Positions 1 through 11,915 are shown, counted from the first letter of the stretch. The stretch is 64,000 bases of DNA from Mesodorylaimus sp. YZB2_4 (GCA_030248295.1 JASANH010001202.1:186001-250000); one strand, 5' to 3'. Translations and numbers: made by a program. The notes: generated by a model not told the origin, from the letters alone.

Positions 1-784
1 CTCCGTCAGGAAAAACGTCATGTTTCCGTAATCATCTGGATTCCACACAAGTCTATCGTCCCGCCATGTTTGCTCTATGTTCACTACCATTGACAGAGTC
101 TCTAGCTGTTCATCCTGCCAAAGTGAAAACTATTGGCCTCTATATTGTACCTCACTGTCTTCGTAACTTAGGGCGCTTCTGATTCAAAATTGTTGCAGCC
201 TGACTGCTCAATATGTACACTGGCGGTATTGTGGCGGAAATACTCGATCCTCGTCTGGCAATCGATCCTCACGATTGCCAGACGAGCTCTACAGTACAGT
301 ATGGAAGATTTCGAAGGGTTCGACCCCATGGGGACATAGTTATAGAAGAGGGATACGAGTGAGATTTACAGTGCCCTACCTAGTGTAGTACAATGCAATA
401 GGCGTGGACTAGCTCCCACGCCTATCACACTCTGACCAGAATTGTGGCCTATTCTGTATTGCCACAACTTGATGTCAATGCACAAGGTATCTGATACGCG
501 GGCTCAGTAGTCGAACTGTACTTACCACGTCAACAATTCGATAAGGGGAAAGGGCAACTGACACGACCAGTGGCAGCTTTATCCCATCCTTCACCTGACC
601 TGGTCGTACGCCTTTATCGTAGGTCGAATTTTTAAACAAATAGTCGAGAAGTCTTTTTTCGGGATCGCTTGTGCCTGAATGATACCATGACGCGTATGTC
701 TTTAGGCCCAACAGGAAAAACTCGCTTACCTATCATACCAAAGGGAAAAAAATTTATCAAAATGAAAATGATCAAATTATGCAT
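1..784 (-). CDS. Cys-loop receptor A, 5' part (runs off left edge)
   Basis: Start of a pentameric ligand-gated ion channel subunit. Exon 1 (784-730, 55 nt) encodes a hydrophobic signal peptide beginning MHNLIIFIL and ends in phase 1. Exon 2 (674-526) carries the DPEKRLLDYLF start of the ligand-binding domain. Exon 3 begins at 114 and encodes DEQLETLSMVV followed by W-R-D-D-R-L-V-W-N-P, the loop D/beta-2 to beta-3 region; it is cut by the window edge. Splice sites are canonical (tag|GTAAGC, GTG|GTAAGT, cag|GATGAA). The Cys-loop and membrane exons must lie to the left. It belongs to the same tandem family as the eight copies that follow and shows no defect in the visible part. Confidence 0.85.
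250..286. repeat. Perfect 15-bp hairpin in an intron of receptor A
   Basis: CTCGTCTGGCAATCG at 250-264 is repeated as its exact reverse complement at 272-286 with a 7-nt loop. The sequence following it (to about 340) resembles that at 4,395-4,455 next to a second, larger palindrome, which suggests a mobile hairpin-bearing repeat family. Confidence 0.6.
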
Positions 785-1766
785 TTTTCAGCCTTCAACA
801 AATCTTTGGCGTGGCGTTGAAAATACACATAGTACCATGCCCGCTGGTCACGCTACCCTGAAGACGTACATATTTGAATGCGCGATTTTCTCTTTCACCA
901 AATGGCCAAAGGGCAGCTCATAATTCGAATGCTATGTACTATCACTGAAGTTCTATTCACGATCAGGTGCCGGTGCATTGAGTGAAAACAATAATGAGTT
1001 CATCATGGGATGCATTTCAAATAAAGATAAGCTTGGTTAAACAAATTTTGTTAATGGACCTCTATATCGATCGTAGTTATCATTTCAGCAAGAACGATTA
1101 CCCTCGGACACATTGCAACCAAAAGAGGATGACAGTTTAGTGCGGCAGACTGCTAGTAATTCTCGTGATATCGGTCCTTTTCTGCTTACCAATCGAAGCC
1201 CACCAGGTCAGTCCAGCACAGAAGTGAGTGAACTGTTGTGCCTCTCACAAGGGGTCATCGCCAAACGTTAGATCGAAATTGACAAAACCTATTTATTCCT
1301 AGTGCGATAGAAAGCTGTGGAAAATATTGGATCTATCTTGCAAGCTGATGAGCAGCTACTAGCGCCTACATCCACTCGATTTTCGACTTTTTGTGTTTTT
1401 ATTGTGGACTTTTTGTGGGTGAGCTCGAGTGTTAACGGTCGGCGACATATAGCCTTTTGCAAGGCGAAATTTGGCCTTCCTTTTCTAATAAATACAGGAA
1501 AACAGTAAATCAGCGCGAGTGTGAAGAGGAAATCTTGACTGTGGCTTGCACCCAGTTCAAAGAGCTCTTTTTTACTGCTGTGAAATCGCATGTTAACAGT
1601 TTCTCTCGCGATCCATTAGCATGCCGTCTGATAATCCGTAATCTTAGCTCTTACGTCCTTGGAGTATTTGCTCGGATATGAGATGTAGCAATAGCAACTA
1701 CTTTTACTTTTTATCCGCGTCGACACATTCTGATGGCAAGTAACTATGCACTCTTATATCTGCACT
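785..1766. other. Intergenic A-B
   Basis: No coding exon, RNA gene or repeat that I can support. Open frames here lack family similarity and splice context. It holds the 5' flank of copy A and the 3' flank of copy B. Confidence 0.4.
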
Positions 1767-3096
1767 TCAGCTTGCACTGGTCTTGTGCCTGCTCGCATAC
1801 CCTTCAGCGAACACAATCGCAGTGATCAGTGATATCAAGGTCAAGTGAAGGCCCATGCAAAGCTTCACAATGTTTTTCTTCCACCAGTTCACAGGAGCGG
1901 GTTTGATGGTGACGATGGGCGAGAACGGTGATGTATGCACTTGCTGACTACGTTTATGATGCTTCTTCAAATAGACTGCCGTCAAAGCCGCCAGGAGTGT
2001 TTGGAAAATCATGGCCAGAAAGAAGATACCTGAAGCAGTTTTGCGCGTCAGAACACTTGAAGAGCTTTGCCCTCACAAAGTGTTTAATATGAAGAGAAGT
2101 CCTCACCGAGCAACGAGACTTGACTGGATCCTTTAGGTGTCTGGTCGGCTACAGTCAGCATGAGGACGCCCAGCGACAGGAGTGTTGTTTGACCCAACGA
2201 TGCATAGTCCAGCTCGCTCTGATCAGCGTCGATGCTGGCGAACAGGCTTATTGTATTCAGGACGCAAATAGTGATTGTGGGGATGAACAGATTGACGATG
2301 TAGTAAACAGGGCGACGTTGGACATATACAGTGAGGCATGCTATAGAACTCTTATTAGCCAATAGGACACTTGCAGACGTTGCCATTTCGAGTTCCCACT
2401 CTCCACCATCGATGAAAGCATCGTCGGCTACAGACTTTGACTCGTAAATCATATCTGCCATGAAGTACTGGGCCCCAATAATACAAAATTGACAGTTCTG
2501 CCGATCGAAGGGGAAGTAGGTCATGTCGAATTGGCATCGTTCTTGCAGGAAGGCGTATTGAGTCAAGTCAACTTTGGCCGCAGGTACAACCCGATCTTCC
2601 ATGGAAATTACTGGGTTGAAATTATACAGCTTGTCATCAGTGTTTAGAGTGAAACTAAAAAGAAAGAATTTCGGAAAGGAGAAAACCGAGTGCATAGACC
2701 TTAATTATTAAGCACATGTTTGGCAAATAGGAACGCGGAGTCCATAGATTTTCAGCCTGTGTCATGATTGCGACTGTCCCACCAAAGGCTTCTGGTTCCC
2801 ATACGAGACGATCATCAAACCACTCTTGATCGATAAAGACCAAAATAGACATGGTTTCCAGTTGCTCGTCCTAAATACAGTTAGGGGATGTTGAGTGCAT
2901 CAAGGGAAAAGACGAAAGGATATTATACTTACGATATCCACGATTCGGTTAAGAGCAAATACTACAGACACCCGAAGTTGCTCTTTTTTACCATCCTTGA
3001 CAAAACCTGGGCGGATATTCTTGTCGTAGTCGGAGCTGCTGAATAAGAAGTCAGAAAGGCGCTTTTCTGGATCAGCAATGCTAGTATTCGCAGAAC
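1767..3096 (-). CDS. Cys-loop receptor B (first exon not located)
   Basis: Ligand-gated ion channel subunit. Exons 2-5 are 3096-2933, 2870-2716, 2654-2107 and 2029-1767, all open and in consistent phase. The Cys-loop is C-x13-C (CQFDMTYFPFDRQNC), followed three residues later by an extra Cys. M1 (YYIVNLFIPTITICVLNTI), M2 (SLGQTTLLSLGVLMLTVAD), M3 and M4 are present, with an M3-M4 loop of only about 35 residues. The -1' residue of M2 is Asp and there is no Pro-Ala insertion, so a cation-selective pore is predicted. Loop C has one Cys, not the vicinal pair of nicotinic alpha subunits. The exon 3 donor GTGCTT is weak. The expected 55-67 nt signal-peptide exon was not found between 3,097 and 3,235. 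A 244-bp transposon starts at 3,236, so the exon may lie further away or be lost. Confidence 0.88.
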
Positions 3097-3227
3097 CTGA
3101 AACGTATAGCATACTAGTCAGCACCGACGTTGAATAGACCTGCCGTATTTGATGTGCATTCGCAACTCATTTTGAGGGTCTGTAAGGGTAGCTTGCTCAC
3201 ATGAAAGTTCGGACGGGGACAAATGCA

Positions 3228-3487
3228 ACACAGAGCATGGCTATACTATATGTGATAAATCACTGGCTCGCACCGCCGCTCGCGCCCCCTAGCGGTATGA
3301 ATCAGCCAACGGGGCAATTCATCATATGTGGCTGATTTCATGCCTCTTGGCATTGTTCATTTGTTATCATTCCTTTCCGAGCCTTCACGCCGTTTCGTGC
3401 CCACGGTGATTGATTCATACCGCTAGAGGGCGCGAGCGGCGGTGCGAGCCAGTGATTTATCACATATAGTATAGCCGTGACACAGAG
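3228..3487. mobile_element. hAT-like MITE, 244 bp, with 8-bp target duplication
   Basis: The element occupies 3236-3479. Its ends are inverted repeats of about 65-70 bp (left end CATGGCTATACTATATGTG, right end its reverse complement with CAC for CAT, and one further C/T mismatch seen). It is flanked on both sides by the direct repeat ACACAGAG (3228-3235 and 3480-3487). An 8-bp duplication and CA...TG ends fit the hAT superfamily. It is too short to encode a transposase, hence non-autonomous. The high arm identity suggests recent insertion. It lies immediately upstream of receptor B exon 2. Confidence 0.85.
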
Positions 3488-5813
3488 GGAAGCTGTCGTG
3501 AGAGCTGGTTACGTCACGTCCTCGCTTATCATCTCTGCTGACCAACTATTGGCAAAGTGGGTTGGAAGTACTGTGGGGAGCCGGGGCGGCACGAGGCCTA
3601 AGCCACAAAAAATAAAAATGGGTCCCCCTTTAAACACGACTTCGAGGGGGAGGTGAACATTAGTGAATTTTTGAGCAATTTTGTTATCGAAAAAGCGTAA
3701 TTCTGGGTAAATATGCTCGATTTAATCCACGTAGGTCTTTAGATAGTCCTCCTGAGATAGACATGGACTAGTCTCTCCGACGTCAGCACTAATCAGTGAC
3801 CTCTATTTCACCGTGCGACAGGCGTGAATATTCCTCGAACATCACTCATTTGGCAACAAACATGTGAAAACAGGAGAAAATTCTGACGGAAAAAAGAATC
3901 TGGCGAAGTTTGTAATATTCTGCCTAGCATTTCTAATAAGCTGTAAGGAGAAGCGGTAACGAAGCAATGGCTATTGAAAAAAACTGGACCTTTTGATTGT
4001 TCCCATGGTCTGAACCGGCATGACTAGCCTGCAGCTGATCGTGAGAACAGGCAGAGAAAGCCCAAACGAGAGAGCCGTCGTATCAGGGAGCACCAGGATC
4101 ATTGCTGGCCGTTCGTTTCGAATATTATTACTAAGCATAAACATCCACTACGGTGTCTGTCAAAAGCCCAGCCGAACGACAGTGTCTGGCGACGTTGAGG
4201 GAATCGAGGAAGCGGCGGCACTACCGACTAGTGCACCTCTGTAATACGACTGGGTCCGTATTACTGGAGGGAGTGGCCGGTGAAGCTTTTGCACCACGCC
4301 AAAAACCCAGGGCAGCCTACTAAGTCCTCCGGCCTAGTACATGGCTGAAACGTCACCCTGACGGGTGACGCTCCCAGCTGCCGGCTCCGTGCAGAGTATC
4401 GATTGCCAGTCGAGCCTCTACACCTCTACTGTATTTCAAGGGTTCGGCTCGGGGTTGTATTGTCCTGATGATGACAACCCCGAACCTGGGGTTGTCATCA
4501 CCAGGACAATACAACCCTGTGGGATACGTGCGTACGTCAAGCAGTCAGCAATCAGTTGCCACTGCTCATGCAGAATGCTGTCTCTTTTTGGGTCTCTACA
4601 GTACAATCCTTGCACCTCGTTGTTTAAATTTCAAAAATTTTTGTCGGACCCTAATGTTTCCATCGTACTCGTATAATGCAGTCGAAGAACGGCTTATGAC
4701 CAGGGGCTTATGTTACAGATTTAAAGTCAACCTGTAGTTTAATAGCAGTTCTTGACGGACTTAAGCGCTACTATCTGTTTTATTTGGGAATGTACACTCG
4801 GCACTATGCGGCAACGTGGCGGGCGTGTATATTCCCAAAGAAAACAGGTTATATCTGATTCCTAGGCACATACGGCAGAAATTTTGACATGATTTGCTAC
4901 TCATGTTGCGGTCAGAAAAGTGATGATGGTCATATCATCGTGATGATCTGTCTCCAACAAACAGCTACTAATATTAACGTTTTCAAACCTTATTTTCATC
5001 AAAAAACCATCACTTACTGCGCCGAGCTGAAGCATCACAGCAGGTTAAGACGTTTATGACGATCCAGACGGACAGAGATTTCAATAGCATTTTCAAGGCC
5101 ATCCGTGGAATCCACCGTCCCGTGCCCAATACCTCATCGTTACTGCGCCAAGTTAGTTAATTGCGGCAAAAATGGTTGAAGCGAAGCTCTCTTTGCTTTT
5201 AACACCATTATTGGCTTATTTGCAACCAAAGCAACGTCGGAACAATCAAGTAACTGTACTTTGACGACGCTTATCTCGTCATGGTACCCTTCAACGGCTT
5301 AAATGCAGTGACTGTCTACAAACGTAGAACACATTTCCACATCAGAATTCCAGCAGGATCAGGACAGAAATACTGCTCTCCAGCCACCCTCTTTTGAATT
5401 CTGACTTTAAACTAATCTGCATAAAAGCAGCGGCATTTGTCTGCCCGTCTTTGTTCTCGTATTGATCGGCCATACTCTTCCAGAGTTCGATCCCATGCGA
5501 TGACGACGGATTCGTAAAAACCGTACTACGTGCCGTGCAAATTATGGAGGGACCACTTATGTAATTGTTAGAGAAAAATAAATAAGGAGGCACAGACTCC
5601 TTATTTCTATTCCTCATCGCGCAGGCGCGGCCTACGCATTTTAACTGCAAGTACCTCCAGTAAGTACAATGCGCATCAGTCAGCCAAGTACAGGTACAGT
5701 ACGTGTATTCGCACGTAGTCACGCACATACTCTTTATCAGGATAAATATTTAAATCATATTCTGTTTATCAGGATGAATATTCGAATAATATTTTCCAGA
5801 TCACTTCAGAAGC
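3488..5813. other. Intergenic B-C
   Basis: No supportable gene. It contains the large palindrome at 4,451-4,517 and, around 5,735-5,795, two copies of a short AT-rich motif (ATCAGGATaAATATTtaAAT-like). The open frames at 5,342-5,728 and 4,365-4,737 are not recognised and have no splice or codon support. Confidence 0.4.
4451..4517. repeat. 30-bp-arm palindrome
   Basis: Left arm 4452-4481 and right arm 4488-4517 are reverse complements with one mismatch, separated by the 6-nt loop GAACCT. The sequence just left of it (4,395-4,450) is related to that right of the 250-286 hairpin, so both may be copies of one element. Such a structure would extrude readily or, if transcribed, form a long hairpin RNA. 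Confidence 0.75.
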
Positions 5814-7333
5814 TCACTCAGCAGTTATCACAGGACGCTTATTGGCATTTCCGATGGCTATCGTTACTCCGCTAATCAGCGCTATCAGTACTAGATGCAG
5901 TGCCATGCATATGTTGACACAGTGCTTCTTCACCTTTAATTGTCGGACATTGACTTTGACGATTGGTGAGAAAGCAGAAGTTGTTGACGCGCCGGCTTTG
6001 TGCCATTTTTTCAGGTACACAGCCGTCACCGCCGCGAGCAATGTTTGAAAGATCATGGCAAGAAAGAAGATGCCTAAAAAGCATAGACATTTTCCATATG
6101 CATCGTGAAGCCGATGCCAAGGGGGACTCTACTCCTAAGCAAACGGATGTGCAGGTTTCTGGAATGAGAAAGCTGTTATAATCATTCGACTTACTAATCA
6201 ACGGCACACTGCTTTCTCCCCTGGGTGTCTGGTCAGCCACGGTTAACAGCAGAACCCCCAATGATAGCAACGTTGTTTGACCCAATGACGCGTAGTCCAG
6301 CTCGCTTTGATCAGCGTTAATGCTTGCAAATAGGCTGACCGTATTCAAGACGCAAATAATGATGGTCGGTAGGAACAGGTTGATGATGTAGTAGAGCGAT
6401 CGACGTTGAATGGTGATCTTGAGACACGCTCCAGAATACGCAGAAAGAAGCAAGCTGTTGAAAGCGCTTGCTTCGACGAGATCCCACTCTCCGCCATCGA
6501 CGAACACGTTGTATGGTAACATTGCGGCATCCAAGATCACCTCATCTGCACCATATTGTCCAGCGAAAACGCAGATGGCGCAGGTTTGCAAATCGAATGG
6601 GAAATATGCCATGTCGAATTTGCACCGTTCTTGCAAGTAGGCGTAAGTTAGAAGGGAGATCTTGGCCCTTGTCACGTTCTCATTTTCCAAGAAGATGTAA
6701 GGATCAAATGTGGCTGACTTATCTTCCGGATTGAAAATAAATCTAAAAAGAGTGTGTCATTTACTTCACTGGCGGGTCTTAAATGGCTCACATGTTCGGT
6801 AGATATAAACGGGAAATCCACAAATTGTCCACCGCTGTTGGGATTTTCGTCTTGTTTCCAAAATCTTCTGGCTTCCAGTAGAGCCGATCCTCGTCCCACT
6901 GCTGCCAAATGAATGTTAGCAATGACATGGTTTGCAGCTGGTCGTCCTAGAAAGTCAGTGCCTAGAGCTCTGGAGTGGTATAAAACAGGAGAACTTCATA
7001 CGACATCAATCATTCGATGTGGAGCGAATGCCACGGATACTGTCAGTGGGGATTTGGCCCCATTTTTCATCATGCCAGGCCTCGTGCTCTTGTCATAAGT
7101 GGAGCAGTTCAAAAGAAAATCGATTAAAAGCTTTTCATTGTCGCTGGTGCTGTTTTGCGACCCTAAAAATCAGCTGGCGGGTTATGAGTATGATGACCGA
7201 CGAAAATTTCTGAATAAAGAACTCTCAGTGTGCTCGGTTGAGCGTGAGCTCATACTGTAGTCACCGTACCCATAACAATGTTGAACTGTATGCCGCCCAA
7301 AATGCAAATAATAACCAGGTCTCGTCTAATCAT
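5814..7333 (-). CDS. Cys-loop receptor C, complete
   Basis: Intact five-exon gene: 7333-7270, 7162-7002, 6946-6792, 6742-6195 and 6073-5814, totalling 1,188 nt and 395 residues with consistent phases. Exon 1 encodes a signal peptide starting MIRRDLVIICIL. Exon 3 has W-x-x-D-R-L-Y-W-K-P. The Cys-loop is CKFDMAYFPFDLQTC, with the family's extra Cys three residues on and its likely partner in GACLKI on beta-10. M1, M2 (SLGQTTLLSLGVLLLTVAD), M3 (IFQTLLAAVTAVY) and M4 are all present; M2 has Asp at -1' and 20'. The loop B Trp and the loop C vicinal Cys pair of acetylcholine receptors are absent. The gene is typical of the array in every exon boundary. Its ligand cannot be told from the sequence. 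Confidence 0.92.
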
Positions 7334-8483
7334 CGTTTTGTATGCTTCTGAGTCACTGAAAGAGTGTGCTGTACCAGTTGTACCAGCAACGATCTGTACC
7401 TCACCTGAAAATCTATAATTCTTTTGAAAAATTGTTTGTCAAACTCACTTAGCTAACAAGCTCATCATCATCAACGCAACTTCTGATAATAAGCTTCTTT
7501 CCAGCAAGCCTGATGTAACGTTGGATAGCGCTAACAAGCAATAGCTTGAGGATTACTATATTTTGTGGCTGCGTATGCATGAACGGTACCGGTTTTCATT
7601 TGCGAGGGCGCCGAAATGGAACACAAATACAGAGTCCGGTTCTAATGTCATCACGAATCCCACAATAGAAAAATGGCAAATTCCCATTAATGAAAGTGGA
7701 TTCAAGGATGCTGCCCAACCTTGTCTGGAATGTACTCATACTTTAACAACCAGATCGAAGAGGACAGAACCATCCAAACCTGGTTCTCTTCAGGCATTTC
7801 CTGACGTCATCCATGGCTTGATGAGAAATGTGCATTAGAGGGGCTGTTTGAAGGCGTTTTCAAAAGCCACTGCCATCACGTACATATAAGCAAGAGACAA
7901 TTTGGAATTTATTTCATAATCACCGTCATCTTATCGTAATGTGAGACTTGTGTGCGGGTTCTGGGAGGCATGCTGTAAAAGTACACGCGATACGCGATAC
8001 AATACGGGACTGTGAGATAAGTCACTCTTGATTAACGGACTCCTCCGGACGCCTCCCCTCCCCTTCCCCTCCCCCTAAGATCCCAAGTTGCATCAGTGCG
8101 CGCCCACCACCCAAGTCCTGCCTGGTTAACGCCTTTCGAGTCTAGGCGCCTGACTCCCTCGGACGAATCCTTTGGGCGCGTAGGTTAACAAGCAAGACGT
8201 AGGTGGCGGGATCATGTTACAACGTCCATTTTCCGCAAAAGTGCCCTTCGCTCGGGTGCGCATAAGTTTTTGGTGATGTGGTAGAAAAATTGTGATAAAT
8301 AAGACACATTTCAATGCGAGCAATAATGTCGAGGGGGCAGTGTAGCAAAGAGCAGAGAATAGGCTAGGCTACAGTATACCGTTACATTTTAGTTTGAGAC
8401 GAAAAATCTGTACTTGTTGTATACAAACAGTGCAGAACAAGTTTCTGACAATTCCCAATTATTTTGAACTCTACGTTGCAATG
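7334..8483. other. Intergenic C-D
   Basis: No gene supported. It contains a pyrimidine-rich tract near 8,040-8,080 and, at about 8,225-8,290, a diverged copy of an interspersed repeat also seen at 14,875-14,950, 51,485-51,560 and 60,450-60,490 (core around CCTCGAGTGCGCAT). Confidence 0.4.
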
Positions 8484-9995
8484 TCACCCTTTGCGAAATT
8501 TGTTCTTGTATCCAAGAACAAAGACGGCAGTGCTACTCGAGAATATCAGCAGCAAGTGCGAGATCATGCAAAATTTCACAACATGTTTTCTCCAGTAGTT
8601 TGAACGATTGTAGTTGGTTTTAACGATGGGCGAAAATCGTGTTTTATTTGGTTGGTCACTTTGCTTCTGCCACTTTTTCATATAAACTGCAGTCAAGGCT
8701 GCCAGCAGCGTTTGACAGATCATTGCCAAGAAGAAAATACCTAAAATGCCAAAATTGCAGGGTCTGGTAGCTAATATGAAGACAGCAGTCACGATCTGGT
8801 TCCAACAACGTTTTATATGGAGGAACCTGATGGAACCGATGGATCGATATATTAGAAAACCAAAAAAAACTACTTGCACTGTGTTATTGTTTAGTGCTTA
8901 CCAAGCAGCGACACCTGACCCGATCCTTTGGGTGTCTGGTCGGCTACCGTCAGCATTAGTACGCCGAGAGACAAGAGAGTTGTTTGACCCAATGAGGCAA
9001 AGTCCAACTCGCTCTGATCAGCCTCAATACTCGCAAATAGGCTGATGGTGTTCAAGACGCAGATAGTGATGGTGGGGAGGAATAAGTTGACGACATAGTA
9101 CAGGGATCGGCGTAGAACAGTTATTTCCACACAGGAGTAGGCGAATGTTTGCGCATCAATAGTAAAAACAGTCGTATTCTCGAGATCCCATTCTCCGCCA
9201 TCGATTAACTTACTGTCAATTGCCAGCTCGCTATTGAAAGTCTTCTAAATATTGCATTGCATTGATGCACATCATACATTTCTGCCTGTCAAATGGAAAA
9301 TACGTCATTTCGAACTTGCAGCGGTCTTGAAAGAGGACAAAATTCATGATGTGAACGCTAGCTGCATGTTCACTTCCTTCGTCCATTGAAATCCTGACAT
9401 TGGTTGCAGTAGATTTGTCGTCAGGGTTTAAAATAAACCTGGTAAAATTTATTGCCAAGCGATAACAGAAAGAATGCAAAAAGATATGACGTACATGTTG
9501 GGAAAATAGGGCTTAGAAATCCACAAGGTGTCCACTGGAACCATGAGCGCTGATTTATTCGCGTACTCGGCTGGGTTCCAAACAAGGCGCTCGTCCTGCC
9601 AGGTTTGCACGATTATGACCAGGGCTGACATAGTCTCCAATTGTTCATCCTGACGGGTGAAATGGAACTATATATAAGCATGCGACGCAGAGTGTTCTGT
9701 TCTGCAGGTACTTACTATGTCCACGATTCTATAGGGCGAAAATGACACATTAATCTCCAACATTTGCTTCACACCATCTTTGATTCCGCCTGGCCTTATG
9801 TTCTTATTATAACCAGAATTGGTGAATAAAAAGTCGTAGAGACGCTGTTCAGGATCAGCCGTGCTAATGTTGGCAGAGTCTGAAAAAGGAATAATTTTTA
9901 TATGTGCAAAGAATCTGATTACACATACCTGTTTCCATGGAGCAAATCCAGACCCCAAAGAATATCCACACGAAGAAAAATTTTTGACCAATCAT
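8484..9995 (-). pseudogene. Cys-loop receptor D, complete but for one frameshift
   Basis: All five exons are present with canonical splice sites: 9995-9929, 9879-9716, 9649-9495, 9438-8902 and 8740-8484. Exon 1 encodes the signal peptide MIGQKFFFVWIFFGVWI. The Cys-loop CKFEMTYFPFDRQKC and extra Cys are followed by INAMQYLEDFQ and a stop. The expected continuation (SELAIDSKLIDGGEWDLEN) lies in another frame, so one base is gained, or two lost, near 9,236-9,242. The exon sum is 1,180 nt, one over a multiple of three, which agrees. No intron fits there. From GGEW through M4 the frame is open again. Either this is a young pseudogene or an assembly error hides a functional gene. Confidence 0.85.
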
Positions 9996-11915
9996 CTTTT
10001 CTAACTCAAAGTCACTGCGCTTCCTTTACGTCCTTCCTTTTAAGCAGCTAATGCTTATCCTGAAAATGACTTCGTCGTCCATTTAATTTTTATTCAAATG
10101 AAATTATGCGCACATTTGCATGGTCACCCATTTGCGCATGGTTACCTCTCTTCGTGTAACGACAAATCAATCTGCCAAGCGGAAGGTTACTGTACACCCG
10201 CCTCCTATGGCGACAGAAGTCAGGACCGCCAGGTAAAGTCCTAATTTCTTTCAGTTCTATAAAACCAAACATCACTCACGGCAGCGGATCAAATGTGATA
10301 CTGACTATGCTGAGCGGCGCTAAGAGGTAGTGCGAGTAGGTATAGTTCGACATGGTGCTGTGCTTTATTGGACTTTTTTAGAAATTTGCCAGACTGGGTT
10401 CTCCGATTTAAAACGCGTGACATATGCCTACAAAGGAATTCCATGGATCTATTCTTTGTTCCTCTATCTAGTCACCAGTACAATGCAGGAGCGACCATAG
10501 CAATTATTGCAATTACATCCTGCTGACACTCAAAGAACATGTCTTGCCATCTTGTCTGTGTACAAGGACGGGTGTGAGATCAATGGGTGAGCCTAGTCGT
10601 AAGGTAACTATACGCTTCCAATGTTGTGTCTGACGTGAGTGTGCAATGTTGCGTTGACAACGCTACAATGGCATGTGTTCATGCAACAAATGTGTGAAAT
10701 CAGCGGCAGTAATAGCGCCTGAAGATTGAGCATAGTCAGTAGGCTAATGACCTTCAAAGAATTACATTTAGGTGTTCGACCCGCGGCTGTGTTATTCCTT
10801 TGTGAGAACAATCAAGTTCCCTCAACAATCAAGTCTTCACCCTCAAGTTGGTATGTGATAAAGCGTAAACAGAACGGCGAGTTACAGCAGTCTTATCGTG
10901 GTTGCCTGCAAGCAACCCACGGCACCCAATGTACGTACTGCTATTTCTTTCCAGGATACATTCAATTCAACACAATCTTTACTTTTGATAAAACGGCTAA
11001 GAGTGCATTCGAGGATCAAAAGACATAGTCACAAGAAATACAAGAGGAGAAATTTACGAGCAAATGCTGATATTACGGTAAAACCAACCAGCCATACGTT
11101 CCCCAGGCGACATACAATGGCGCACACATACTTGAATTCTAGCATTGAGCGCTCACGGATATGTGAGAGAATTTATGGTCAGACTAGATCCGCTATAAAT
11201 CTACAGCTACATTGTTAAGGCCTAAATGAGCGAGAGTAATTTAAAACACAGACCCTGAGTTGATTGTATCTAAATTTTCATTATCAATATTTTGATACCA
11301 ATATTCTCCAAGGTGAGCCCGATGTCTATGTTTCCCCAAGAAACTCATCACCTGTATTTTCATACTTATCGCACACTGTATTTATAGGCTTGAAAAATCG
11401 CACCCAAACGATCTGGCAGCAAGTAAACTGTATTAGAGAAGGCCTATGCGTAACTGCGAGGTCGTAGGAAAGATTTATAGCGTACAGAAAGAGGGAGACA
11501 GAGGCTAAGCAGTGTGCAGGCCTGAACCTTGTGCCTGCTTATTTGGATTGTGAGTTGTTTGTGTGGCTCCCACTTGTTGCATTTTTCGCTTCTTTTATTC
11601 ATCCGATTGATTTACTCAGCAGAATAAACGCTATGCATACCCCACGTCCCCATCGACTAACTACAGTAAAGCTGGAAATATAGTTCGATGCGATGCGTCA
11701 AATAAGCTTGCGATGCGACGTTTTAGGCACCTTTTTACGACATTGTCATTTGACCCAAAAGTGTCGTACGCTTATTTGACGCATCGCATCGAACTATACT
11801 TTGGGCTTAAATCACCAATATGTGACACGCAACAGTTACTGCTTTATGGAACCTCGTCACACAACGTAGATCAGACATACAGATCGCATTTTTTGCGGCT
11901 TGGTATGTCTCATCG
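9996..11915. other. Intergenic D-E
   Basis: No gene supported in about 1.9 kb. It holds the short inverted-repeat element at 11,681-11,796. The longest open frames (10,726-11,218) have no recognisable content. Confidence 0.4.
11679..11798. mobile_element. Tc1/mariner-type MITE, 116 bp, TA duplication
   Basis: The element 11681-11796 has perfect inverted ends of about 27 bp (TAGTTCGATGCGATGCGTCA and onward, mirrored at 11,770-11,796) and is flanked by the dinucleotide TA on both sides (11679-11680, 11797-11798). The middle is unique. A TA duplication and this size fit a non-autonomous Tc1/mariner element. The assignment rests only on structure. Confidence 0.7.

Noticed and set aside
5342..5728. 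128-residue minus-strand frame (MCVTTCEYTY...)
   Set aside because: No family similarity, no splice support, odd Cys/Tyr-rich composition; likely chance.
11264..11467. 67-residue plus-strand frame between receptors D and E
   Set aside because: No recognisable content or splice context.
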